From contig NZ_MWLK01000030.1 in NCBI RefSeq assembly GCF_002198715.1, positions 190,112 through 254,111 on the forward strand: 64,000 nt of DNA. The letters run 5' to 3'. The notes under the pieces were generated by a model. That model had not been told where the DNA came from. It saw nothing but the letters and a program-made list of their open reading frames with translations, and made no database searches. This document shows, one piece after another, positions 55,858 to 63,816 of the stretch. The translations under genes were made by a program, and so were the position numbers. Within the stretch, counting starts at the first letter, position 1. The number at the start of each line of letters is the position of its first letter. This stretch comes from Rhodomicrobium sp. R_RK_3 (lineage in GTDB: Bacteria; Pseudomonadota; Alphaproteobacteria; Rhizobiales; Rhodomicrobiaceae).

Positions 55858-56585
55858 AGTGCCCCCGCCACATTTTTATGTCTGTGACCTACACACCGAA
55901 ATACCCTCATTCATAGGGGGAGTCTGATTCGGCACCGGCCTGCCGCGAAAGAATCCCCGTTTTTCTTGTTGATGGTTTTGTCTGTGATCCACAAAGTCGG
56001 TGGACCGTGAGCAATCGAGGCCTCGGGCCTCTCGGATGCGCTGAGAGCGCGGCGCGTCGGATAAACTCTCCGGCAGACCATAAAACGTTCGCTTTAAGCG
56101 TATTTTCATGCTCGCGACGGTGCCGGACTGCGGACGATTTCCGAAGACACGGCCCCCCTGCCCTCGTTGCCTCTGCCGCAACGGCTGGACAGATCTGAGC
56201 TACGCGCCCTTTCGTCCGTATCAGGCCTCAATCCTTCGCGCGCGCAGCAAGTCCAGTCGGATTTCGGAGGGACCGTCGTCAGGAGATTCATGCGCACAAC
56301 TAGAAATTGTCCGGTCGGTCATCTGCCGCTTCGGCACTGCGAACGGCTTGTTTCAGCGATATGTCGGCAGCTCGAGGGATAGCCGCTGTCGCCTTGAAAG
56401 TGCGATCGCGAGTGTCCGAATTGGGCGCATCTACGTCGGCTTCGAATAGTCTGCCAGACGCCTTCTTTCTGCTCGGCGTAGATGGTTGGCGGAGGCTGCG
56501 GGAACATGGCCCGCCGATCAGCGCCGCCGTACGGTGAATACGGACGTTGGCTGAAGCGAACCGCGGATAGCAGAACGTCATCGGC
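55858..56585. other. Gene-free stretch between zorA and the ketopantoate reductase gene
   Basis: No supported gene was found in 728 bases. Short frames on both strands have Arg/Ser-rich compositions. The zorA promoter region should be within the right-hand flank of zorA, about 55860-56000. No strong terminator was noticed. Confidence 0.45.
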
Positions 56586-57581
56586 TTAAGCAGCGGCATC
56601 CCTGCGGGTAATCTTCAAGCGCAGGAGTGTCAGCATTGCCTCGGTCAGCGGGACGACAACGCCGGTCAGCCCGGCGAGATCGACGACCGCGCCGACCATC
56701 GCGTCCGCTTCCAGCGGGCGGCCAGCTTCGAAATCCTGCAGGATGGATGGCTTGTGCCCGTCATTGCCGCCGCCTCTCGCCAGCCAATCGCTGGCTTCAT
56801 GCGGGATATCGACGCCCAGCGCGGCTGCCACGGCATGGGCCTCCCGCATCATCGCGCCGAGCAGCGGAATCATGCCCTCGCTGGCCCGCGCCTGTCCGGA
56901 GGTTGCTCCGGTCAGCACGGCGCAGGGGCCCACGGACATGTTCACCTGCAATTTGATCCAGATCGCGCGGCGGATCTGATCGGTGATGCTCGTCTCGATG
57001 CCCGCGGCGGTGAGCGCCTCGGCTGCCTCGCTCATGCCGGAAGGTGGGGCTTTCACATCCGGTGCGCCGAGCGTCAGGCGCAGGACGCCGGAATGCTCCA
57101 CGGTGCCGGGCTCGGTCACCTCGGCGGGAATGTTGATCACGCAGCCGATCGTGTGCTCCGGGCGGATGATGCGCCACGCCGTGCCGTCGGGGTCAACGCG
57201 CTCGAATGGCCGGTTGCTCAGAGCGGCGCCGGCCCCTTCGAGCGGCTGGCCATGGAAATACCACCGGGGAATGCCGTTCTGCGCGGCGATGACCGGTGCT
57301 CCCGGGCCTCGAAGCAGCGCCACCGCCGGTGCCAATGCAGCCAGCGAATGCGCCTTGGCCGTCACGATCACCAGATCGTGCTGGCCGAGCGCCGCGGCAT
57401 CGTCGCTCGCGGTGGGCCTGCTGTGCAGCCGCTCACCTCTGCTGATCGCCGTCAGACCATGCTCGCGGATCGCCTGCAAATGAGGCCCACGCACCCGCAA
57501 GGAAACATCGTGTCCCGCCCGAGCGAGATAGGCCGCGATGACGCTGCCGATCGATCCGGCACCCGCAATGGCAATTTTCAT
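56586..57581 (-). CDS. Ketopantoate reductase family protein
   Basis: The product is 331 aa. A Rossmann nucleotide-binding loop GAGSIGSVIAAYLARAG opens the protein at residues 7-23, followed by VTAKAHSL (catalytic Lys region) and the NGIPRWYF segment of the family. The C-terminal helical domain has KLQVNMSVGP, which contains the second Lys of PanE-like enzymes. Family members reduce 2-dehydropantoate with NADPH, but many paralogues act on other 2-oxo acids. It is isolated between the Zorya genes and an MFS remnant, and may be a metabolic cargo gene. Confidence 0.85.
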   Translation of the reverse strand: MKIAIAGAGSIGSVIAAYLARAGHDVSLRVRGPHLQAIREHGLTAISRGERLHSRPTASDDAAALGQHDLVIVTAKAHSLAALAPAVALLRGPGAPVIAAQNGIPRWYFHGQPLEGAGAALSNRPFERVDPDGTAWRIIRPEHTIGCVINIPAEVTEPGTVEHSGVLRLTLGAPDVKAPPSGMSEAAEALTAAGIETSITDQIRRAIWIKLQVNMSVGPCAVLTGATSGQARASEGMIPLLGAMMREAHAVAAALGVDIPHEASDWLARGGGNDGHKPSILQDFEAGRPLEADAMVGAVVDLAGLTGVVVPLTEAMLTLLRLKITRRDAAA

Positions 57582-57637
57582 TCGATGCGCCCACTCTTAC
57601 GTTTCGTTGCGACAGTTCATAGCGCCGACGGCCTGTA

Positions 57638-58436
57638 TCAGACGGCCGGGCGCTCGGGCAAAAGACGCAGCATGCTTGCGACGCTGCCGATCCCGGCAAA
57701 ACAGCAGCCCATCCATAGTGCCAGCTCAGGCCCGGTGACCGGCGATATCGTCAGACACAGCGCGACCAGCGCGGCCCCCACGCTCTGCCCGATCAGCCGG
57801 GCGGTCGCGACGACGCCGCTTGCGCCGCCGCTGCGTTCCGGCGGTGCGTTGCCCATCAGCGCCCTGAGATTGGGGGACTGGAAGAAACCGAAGCCTGCCC
57901 CGCACACGATCATGCGCCACGCGATGTCCAGCGTGCCGGCATGGTTCGGCATCAAGGCCAGGCTGGCCAGCCCCCGCGCACAGGACCAGCAGCCCGCCGG
58001 TGCCGAGAAGGCCTAGCGGATAGCGGTCCGACAAGGCGCCGGCGATGGGCGCCATCAGCGCCACGACGGCGGGCCACGGGGTCATGAGGAAGCCGGTCGC
58101 GACCTGACTGTGGCCCATAACATCCTGGAGTAGGAACGGCAACGAGACGAACGCCAGCCCCTGGGCGGCGAACGAGCAGATCGAGGTCAGCGCGGACAGC
58201 GCGAAGGCCGGCCGGCGGAACAGGTCGGTCGCCAGCAGCGGCGCGGGATGGCTCGATTCCCGCCAGACCAGCGCCACCCCGCAGATCAGGGCGCCGGCCC
58301 ATTCCACCAGAACCAGCGGCCAGCCATCATGGTGCGCAACAGCGGCGAGGCCCAGGATCAGCAACGAGAAGCAGCCGGCGCACAGGGCCGACGCGATCGG
58401 ATCGAAGCAGCGGTCGGCGCGGTCGGTTACCGGAAG
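57638..58436 (-). pseudogene. MFS transporter remnant, frameshifted and truncated
   Basis: Two reading frames together encode the second part of a drug/H+ antiporter of the 14-helix MFS type: CFSLLILGLAAVAHHDGWP and LDVFRRPAFALSALTS-like segments in the first frame, then LASLALMPNHAGTLDIAW and GGASGVVATARLIGQSVGAA in the second. The frame changes at a run of five C at 57971-57975, so a single-base indel is the simplest cause. The N-terminal half is missing. The upstream sequence to 58870 does not continue the family. Confidence 0.75.
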
Positions 58437-58887
58437 GCTGCGCCATGACAAGGTCGCGTTCGACCGGTACATGCCGCTGGCGCTGTCGGATCCGCCACCA
58501 GACGCCGGAGATGAACGGTGTGCCCTTGCCCGGAGGGCCTGCCGCTCGCTGCCGTCAATGGCGTGGGCACATGGTGTGCGCTGGCTTATGTCGTCCATAT
58601 TCACCGGCGGCGCGAACCGCGCGAGGTTTTCGGGCGCGCCAGCTTCAGCAGCGACCACGCGGCCGCCGCGTGTGAGGAATAGCATGTCGGTATCGTCGAG
58701 CAGCACAGCACCGCGTGGCTTGTTCTCCCGGTGGTTCGGCAGCGCCAAACGAACGTCGCGCGGTACATTCGGGCAGGCGACGTGGTCGACACAGGTTACG
58801 GCGCTCAATGCCACGTCAGCGGGTGTGGTGGGGCCGTTCGTTGGGAGATGGCCTTCAGGCAAAACGAGCAAGCCGGCCTTGGAGGCG

Positions 58888-59165
58888 ATGCATTATACCA
58901 GCAACGGCCATCTGCTGCTGGTCGCACCGTCGCGATCCGGCAAGGCGCGCCACATCCTGGTCCGCAGCCTCCTAACCAACACAGACAGCGCCTTCATCAT
59001 CGACATCAACGGCGAACTGGCTGCGATTAGGGCGCGGGCCAGGCGCGAGATGGGGCATGAGGTCTACTGCCTCAATCCGTTTGCGCTCGACAGCGCCGCG
59101 CCATGGAACCTGCCGCAGCATTGCTTCAATCCGCTGCAGGCGAGCCCCGCCGAATGGCCAGGGCA
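58888..59165 (+). pseudogene. VirD4/TraG coupling protein fragment
   Basis: About 90 residues read MHYTSNGHLLLVAPSRSGKA (a Walker A-like loop, APSRSGKAR) and IIDINGELAAIRARARREMG followed by VYCLNPFALDSAAPWN. This is the N-terminal part of a type IV coupling protein. The frame ends abruptly near 59165 and no rest of the protein follows. It is a remnant of a conjugative element and supports the mobile origin of the region. Confidence 0.75.
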
Positions 59166-59490
59166 ACATGCGCGTGGAAATCGTCACGCTCATCTATGAA
59201 ATCCAGATCCTCTTCGAAGCCGTCATTGCAGCACTGGAAACGATGAAAGCCAGCCCCAGGCGAAGCCTATCGCGGATCACCTCGGGGTCATTCAGAAGCT
59301 GGCGTCACAGGCCGGCGAAGCGCTGCAGCTGCAGGCGCTCGACGAAGCTATTCAGGGGCTCTTTAAGCAGCGTCGCGCAAGCTGATGAAATACTTGAGCG
59401 GGCGGCATGGTTATTAAGTGCCGCCCGCGTCGTCGAAGAAGGCGGGAGTACCGGTTCGACACCATGCCATGCCTTTGCGGGCGTCCGCAG
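59166..59490 (+). other. Short coding-like remnant after TraG fragment
   Basis: A stretch ending near 59384 reads in one frame as LGVIQKLASQAGEALQLQAL, then AIQGLFKQRRAS and a stop. This looks like the C-terminus of a helical protein, perhaps from the same conjugative module. The start is missing and no family was assigned. Confidence 0.35.
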
Positions 59491-60357
59491 CTACGCTGCT
59501 GCTAAGGACCTCACCTTAAAATACCGCTCAAGACCAGCCTTGTCGCGAAGGCCGCGAACGGCCGAGCAATAATAGCAATCTTCGGAAGGCTGCGCAGACG
59601 TGCGCGTCACCGTGCCGAGATCGCCGCGGTAGGTTTGAATGGTGTAAGGCAGTTCCATGCCGGTGACGAGTTTCATGAAGGCAGTCACCCCCAGGGACGC
59701 AACCACTCCGTTCATCGAAACGACAGAGGGCCCGGTTTCCGATAGGGCGTCGAGGCTGATGCCGTAGACAGCGGCTTCGTTCTCCAGCAGCTCTCTTGAT
59801 GATAGAGACCGGCGCACGGCATAGGCGTCGAGCAGGTCCAGACAATGAAGGCAGCCCCGGCTGCCGGTGATGACGGCGACGCGCCCGCCAAACTTCCCAG
59901 GCTCTGGAACATCAGAAGCGAGGTCGATCAGCGTCTTTTCATACGCGAGGCAGGCTTCGTTCAGGAAAAGCCGCACGCCGTCATCATCAACACATCCAAC
60001 CACATAGTCGGCCGCCTTCAGAGCATCCAGAGTCGCAAGCGATAAAATGTCGTCATGAATGGCGGTGAACTCGATTCGTGGGTCGATGAGGTGAACATGG
60101 CGTTTCGCCAGTTCGACTTTTGGAGAGCCAGGAACGGGATCACTATGCCAGGCACCCGAATAGCGGTTGCGGTTGGAATTGGAAAGGTCTTCCCGGTCAA
60201 CCGTCGCTATGACGCCGACGCCGAGCAGGGCGGACTGTTGGATAACCCAGCTGCCCAACCCGCCGGCGCCCATAACCACGATCCTCGTTTGCCGCAGGCG
60301 GGCCTGCCCCTCCTTGCCAAAAAGGCGCTCATTGCGGTCAAAGCGGTCTTCACTCAT
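59491..60357 (-). CDS. ThiF-type E1-like adenylyltransferase
   Basis: The product is 288 aa. The ATP-binding motif GAGGLGSW is at residues 30-37 and a second block around residue 120 has VGCVDDDGVRLFLNEAC. Two CxxC pairs, GCLHC and DCYYC, should bind structural zinc as in MoeB/ThiF proteins. These enzymes adenylate the C-terminal Gly of ubiquitin-like proteins. The gene overlaps the JAB stop by eight bases and is last in the operon UBL, E2-like, JAB, E1. Confidence 0.92.
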   Translation of the reverse strand: MSEDRFDRNERLFGKEGQARLRQTRIVVMGAGGLGSWVIQQSALLGVGVIATVDREDLSNSNRNRYSGAWHSDPVPGSPKVELAKRHVHLIDPRIEFTAIHDDILSLATLDALKAADYVVGCVDDDGVRLFLNEACLAYEKTLIDLASDVPEPGKFGGRVAVITGSRGCLHCLDLLDAYAVRRSLSSRELLENEAAVYGISLDALSETGPSVVSMNGVVASLGVTAFMKLVTGMELPYTIQTYRGDLGTVTRTSAQPSEDCYYCSAVRGLRDKAGLERYFKVRSLAAA

Positions 60358-60868
60358 CGATCCATCCCTCCAATGAGGCGTTTGTAGGCGCGATCATAGT
60401 GCCCTCCACGTCGATCCCGCCGAGCGGCTCAGGCACTAGGTCGTCGCGTGGCCAGACCAGGGCATCGAACCCGGATGGCGCCACGACGATCGCGAGATAA
60501 GGTCTCCGGTCCAGGCGCCACCGCATGTGCGGGACTGTTTCTTTCAGGCCGATCCTGTCGGAAATGGAAAAGGCTGCTGGCCAAGGCCCTGGATGAGAAT
60601 GCATTTCGACGAGCGATGTGCCGAGCTGATGTGCGCGTTTGATCAGCCCTATGCGGGCGTCATCGGTCAGCTCGAGATAATCCGAATGCTGCGCGGCGAA
60701 ATCGGATGCGGCGAGGAGCGCATGGTCGACGACCTCGAATAACAGGCCATCGGCCGTCTGCGCTGTCTTGCAGAACAGGAAAGCGGCTTGCTCGTCCGCG
60801 GTCGTGTCTGGCAGCAGGTGAGACCAGAGACGCGTTTGGAGTGCTGTGCTCAGTTGCAGCGTGTTCAT
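60350..60868 (-). CDS. JAB/MPN metalloprotease
   Basis: The product is 172 aa from the ATG at 60868, five bases below the E2-like stop with GTGAGGAC upstream. The JAMM zinc motif is complete: EMHSHPGPWPAAFSISD gives His90, His92, Ser101 and Asp104, with Glu26 as the likely catalytic acid. Bacterial JAB proteins in such operons process or remove ubiquitin-like modifiers. It lies between E2-like and E1 genes. Confidence 0.9.
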   Translation of the reverse strand: MNTLQLSTALQTRLWSHLLPDTTADEQAAFLFCKTAQTADGLLFEVVDHALLAASDFAAQHSDYLELTDDARIGLIKRAHQLGTSLVEMHSHPGPWPAAFSISDRIGLKETVPHMRWRLDRRPYLAIVVAPSGFDALVWPRDDLVPEPLGGIDVEGTMIAPTNASLEGWIDE

Positions 60869-60872
60869 GTCC

Positions 60873-61262
60873 TCACACTCCTTCGCGCAGACGGTGAGCA
60901 AAGGTGCGGACCCACCCCCAGAGATTTGAGCCGGTCGCGAGATCTGCGGTCGGGTGCCAGCCCTCGGCGTTCCACGACAGGAACCGCCAGCTTCCCGCGA
61001 AAGGCGGCTGATGCGGGGCCTGGTGCTCCGCCGGCTGCTTCCCGCTGAGGTTCAACTCACTCGGGACGAAAAAGCCATAGGGCGGCGCCCCTGGATGTCC
61101 CTGCGTCACGGCGAACACGGCGGAAATCTCCCCCGGCGACCAGCCGCCGGGGGTTTTGACGCCATGCACCTGAAACCAGTACATGGCGTGCGCGACGAGA
61201 TGGTCCACCAGGGCATAGTGCTGCCGGAGGAGAGCCAGTTCAGCCTCGATGCGGGAGGTCAT
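60873..61262 (-). CDS. E2-like protein without cysteine
   Basis: The product is 129 aa from the ATG at 61262, which overlaps the UBL gene stop by four bases. The pattern GGWSPGEISAVFAVTQ, then GAPPYGFFVPSELNL, followed by FLSWNAEGWHPTADLATGSN and LWGWVRTFAHR fits the bacterial E2-family E fold. The whole protein has no Cys, so a thioester intermediate cannot form. It may be an inactive scaffold, or use another chemistry. Its place after the UBL gene and before JAB and E1 supports a role in the modifier pathway. Confidence 0.8.
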   Translation of the reverse strand: MTSRIEAELALLRQHYALVDHLVAHAMYWFQVHGVKTPGGWSPGEISAVFAVTQGHPGAPPYGFFVPSELNLSGKQPAEHQAPHQPPFAGSWRFLSWNAEGWHPTADLATGSNLWGWVRTFAHRLREGV

Positions 61263-62008
61263 TTCGCCCCCCGCTTGAACCGCAGCTTCTTCCCGAAGGA
61301 GTGGCCTGGCTTCAGCTTGACCACTTCGCCCGGTTTGAGCTGGCGCTCGTTCTGATCGGCGTCGACCTCGATGACGCCCTGGGACGGGTCCCACCCTCCG
61401 AGCTGCGCAATTTCCTCGGTGGTGATCGTATCGCGCGGCCAGAAGAACACCTTGTCCTCGATGCAGAGCTTGAACAACAGTCCGGTTCGGAAGCGCTCGA
61501 CGCCTGCGGGCGAGAGGCTGGCGTGCTGATCGTTGCCGATGAGCTGATCGGGCTCGTCCTGCCGCTCCAGCCAGACGCCGTGCTTTTCCGGATCGACGCC
61601 GGCCAGCCACTTCAGGACACGGCCAAGGATTTGGCGGGCGCCCCATTCAAAGCGCACGCCGTCCAAAACGCCACGCCAGGAACGATCGCTGCGGAACACC
61701 AGGAACCGCTCCCGATCCTGCCCGCGGATGTCGACGGTCTCGTCGAGAGCGAGTTCGTTGAGGCGGCGCTCCGGGGAGATTTCGAAGAGCAGGTGCTCCT
61801 CGGCGGGTCGTAAACCGGCCGCCTCTATGATCTGCCGGGCAGTGGGCATAGGATCGGTGAGGCGGAGAGTTCGAAATTCGAGGTTCTCGTTGCCGACCCG
61901 AATTGCAAAGACCGCATCTGACGGGGGCCCGTTGCCGTCATGCACGGCTGCGCGATTCTCTTCCTGCTCGACGCCGGTAAGAGTTTTGTTGGTGGGGTGC
62001 TCTGTCAT
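61259..62008 (-). CDS. Triple ubiquitin-like (Multi_ubiq) protein
   Basis: The product is 249 aa from the ATG at 62008. After a polar leader of about 30 residues, three beta-grasp repeats can be seen: about residues 33-107 (IRVGNENLEFRTLRL), 108-180 and 180-249 (LLFKLCIEDKVFFWPRDTIT). This is the poly-ubiquitin-like layout of the Multi_ubiq family. The C-terminus is LRFKRGAK, with a single Gly followed by two residues instead of Gly-Gly; cleavage by the JAB protease could expose that Gly. It is the first gene of the four-gene operon. Confidence 0.85.
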   Translation of the reverse strand: MTEHPTNKTLTGVEQEENRAAVHDGNGPPSDAVFAIRVGNENLEFRTLRLTDPMPTARQIIEAAGLRPAEEHLLFEISPERRLNELALDETVDIRGQDRERFLVFRSDRSWRGVLDGVRFEWGARQILGRVLKWLAGVDPEKHGVWLERQDEPDQLIGNDQHASLSPAGVERFRTGLLFKLCIEDKVFFWPRDTITTEEIAQLGGWDPSQGVIEVDADQNERQLKPGEVVKLKPGHSFGKKLRFKRGAK

Positions 62009-62096
62009 CTCTTCTATTCCCTTCTGAGGTAGGATTCCGGGCCCCCGTGACTCGGCGATGCCATTTACCGGCCCCGGCACGCCATCCGACGGAAGG

Positions 62097-62118
62097 CATA
62101 ACCCTTTGGGTTAAGAAA
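62097..62118. promoter_or_regulatory. Operator-like 22-bp repeat, copy 1
   Basis: The sequence CATAAC-5-GGGTTAAGAAA starts at 62097 and contains the perfect palindrome TAACCC-TTT-GGGTTA (62099-62113). A second copy with a different 5-bp centre starts 53 bp away. It is in the divergent region between the ubiquitin-like operon and the HigB/HigA pair. Confidence 0.6.
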
Positions 62119-62149
62119 TAGAGATAGGCCGGATGGCTGTCAATAAAGT

Positions 62150-62171
62150 CATAACGGAAGGGGTTAAGAAA
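62150..62171. promoter_or_regulatory. Operator-like 22-bp repeat, copy 2
   Basis: CATAACGGAAGGGGTTAAGAAA has the same outer parts as copy 1, with a different centre. It ends seven bases before the TTGACA of the toxin promoter. Its TAAC and GTTA half-sites fit an HTH_3 antitoxin operator. The start-to-start distance of 53 bp equals five helical turns. Confidence 0.6.
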
Positions 62172-62177
62172 AGTTAC

Positions 62178-62206
62178 TTGACACGCAAGCGAATCTTTTG
62201 ACGTAT
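62178..62206 (+). promoter_or_regulatory. Probable promoter of HigB/HigA pair
   Basis: A perfect TTGACA (62178-62183) is followed after 17 bp by ACGTAT (62201-62206), a weak -10 with GTATAC alternative. The start of the toxin gene is 29 bp further. Confidence 0.5.
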
Positions 62207-62234
62207 ACCCTTTGAAAATGCCGTGGCGGGGCTC

Positions 62235-62558
62235 ATGCATTTAAGTTTTAGGGACGACGATCTGCGCACACTGTGCAACACGCAGGCGCTGCTGCGGGCG
62301 CACTTCGGCGAATGCGGAGCAATCGTCGAGCGTCGGCTCCTAACGCTGTCGCAAGCGAAAGTGTTGGGAGAAATCACGGCGCGCCCGCCGGATCGGCGGC
62401 GTCTGGAGCCACGCCTTGGCCCGTGTGCCGCGTCGGTGTGTGCCCGTGATGCCGGGCGTATTTACTTCAATGCTTGCGACTTGGATGGTCGAGACCAGCG
62501 GCCGTTTGAAGAGGTTGACCACATCGAGATCTTTGCAATTGGGCGGAACAGCTTATGA
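62235..62558 (+). CDS. HigB-like RelE-superfamily toxin
   Basis: The product is 107 aa from the ATG at 62235. The pattern LRTLCNTQALLRAHFGECGAIVERRL, then RLEPRLGPC and RPFEEVDHIEIFAIG, resembles HigB-type mRNA interferases of the RelE/ParE fold. Its stop overlaps the antitoxin ATG by four bases (ATGA). Toxin before antitoxin is the HigBA order. It would act on ribosome-bound mRNA if the family function holds. Confidence 0.75.
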   Translation: MHLSFRDDDLRTLCNTQALLRAHFGECGAIVERRLLTLSQAKVLGEITARPPDRRRLEPRLGPCAASVCARDAGRIYFNACDLDGRDQRPFEEVDHIEIFAIGRNSL

Positions 62559-63673
62559 AGGGTTTGAAAAAATCCGAATTCGCTCCTGACTATGTGCAGG
62601 CGCCCGGAGCTTATCTGGAAGAAATTCTAGACCAGCGCGGCATCCGTAAATCGGACTTTGCCACCCGGTGCGGCCGCCCTGCCAAGACAATCAGCGAGAT
62701 CATCGCTGGCAAGACGGCAATCTTGCCGGACACAGCTTTGCAATTCGAGCGAGTACTGGGAGACGTGAAGGCTAGCCTGTGGCTGGCGCTCGAGGCGAAC
62801 TACCAGCTGCACGCTGCACGCGAGCGCGAACGGCAAGGGTTGCAACGCGGCAAGGACTGGGCGCAGCGGTTTCCGCTCAAGGAGATGCAGGAGAAAGGGT
62901 ACATCGCGCCGACCCGGGATGCCGTCGAAATTGTTGCCAGGCTTCTTAACTTCTTCGGTGTCAGCTCGGTCGCAGCGTGGGAGGGCTATTGGGAAGAGCG
63001 GGTTACGACGGCACGCTTCAAGCGTGCCGGACAGCCGGCGATCAATAAATATGCTGTCGCAGCCTGGTTGCGGCGCGGCGATGTCGAGGCCGCTGAAGTC
63101 GACTGCGAACCATACAGTGAGGCTCGTTTCAAGGAAGCCTTAGCTCATTTGCGGAAGCTCACTGGGCAATCGTGGCCGGGCTTTCGCGCAGAACTGGTTT
63201 CTACCCTTGCCGCCGCCGGCGTGGCCATAGCTTTCGTACCAGATCTGCATAAGCTGAATCTGCGCGGGGCTGCCTATTGGGTATCAAAGGACAAAGCCGT
63301 CATCATCGTTAGCGACCGTATGAAGCTGGAAAGTCGGTTTTGGTTCGCGCTATTTCACGAAGCCATGCATATCCTACTGCACAGCAAGAAGGCGCTATTC
63401 ATTGACTATCACGGGCAATCCGAAGATGAAACTGTAGAGGAAACACAGGCCGATGAGGGCGCAGCCAACGCGCTCATCGCTATTGACCAGATTCAAGAGT
63501 TTCTTCGGCGCTATGGACGAACCTGGAATAGCTATTCTGCCTCAATGATTACTAGCTTCGCTCAAGAGATTGATATCGGTCCGTCGTTACTTCTAGTTAG
63601 GCTTCAGAAGGATGGATTTATTCCCTGGCGGACAAATTTGAATAAGATGTTTCCTGGCCGGGTGGAATTCTAA
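62555..63673 (+). CDS. HigA-like antitoxin fused to ImmA/IrrE metallopeptidase
   Basis: The product is 372 aa. Residues 16-75 form the HigA helix-turn-helix: PGAYLEEILDQRGIRKSDFATRC and KTISEIIAGKTAILPDTALQ. The C-terminal domain from about 215 has the zinc motif HEAMH at residues 268-272 followed by an EGAAN segment that can supply the third ligand. This layout, and its toxin partner, resembles RosmerTA-type anti-phage pairs. It probably binds the TAAC/GTTA repeats upstream. The metalloprotease domain may degrade or release the antitoxin on infection. Confidence 0.85.
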   Translation: MKGLKKSEFAPDYVQAPGAYLEEILDQRGIRKSDFATRCGRPAKTISEIIAGKTAILPDTALQFERVLGDVKASLWLALEANYQLHAARERERQGLQRGKDWAQRFPLKEMQEKGYIAPTRDAVEIVARLLNFFGVSSVAAWEGYWEERVTTARFKRAGQPAINKYAVAAWLRRGDVEAAEVDCEPYSEARFKEALAHLRKLTGQSWPGFRAELVSTLAAAGVAIAFVPDLHKLNLRGAAYWVSKDKAVIIVSDRMKLESRFWFALFHEAMHILLHSKKALFIDYHGQSEDETVEETQADEGAANALIAIDQIQEFLRRYGRTWNSYSASMITSFAQEIDIGPSLLLVRLQKDGFIPWRTNLNKMFPGRVEF

Positions 63674-63747
63674 ACTGAGCTTTGTGCAGGGCCACGTCCT
63701 GATATTCCCTCGTGACTGGGACGAATTTTCACAAGTGCTACCCCAGA

Positions 63748-63787
63748 GTCATTGTTTTTCATAAACTGTCATTGATTTTCATAGCTT
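63748..63787 (+). repeat. Two 20-bp tandem repeats
   Basis: GTCATTGTTTTTCATAAACT is directly followed by GTCATTGATTTTCATAGCTT, with 16 of 20 positions identical. They lie 75 bp after the metallopeptidase stop. The TGTCATT motif repeated near an element end is seen in IS21-type termini, but no transposase is visible in the window. Confidence 0.5.
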
Positions 63788-63816
63788 CCACCCATTCGTG
63801 TGTTTGAGCTTGTTCA

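Noticed and set aside
58436-58871. Minus-strand frame reading PRGAVLLDDTDMLFLTRGG upstream of the MFS remnant
   Set aside because: It is continuous with the MFS frame but does not match that family, and no start or domain could be supported. It may be another gene remnant.
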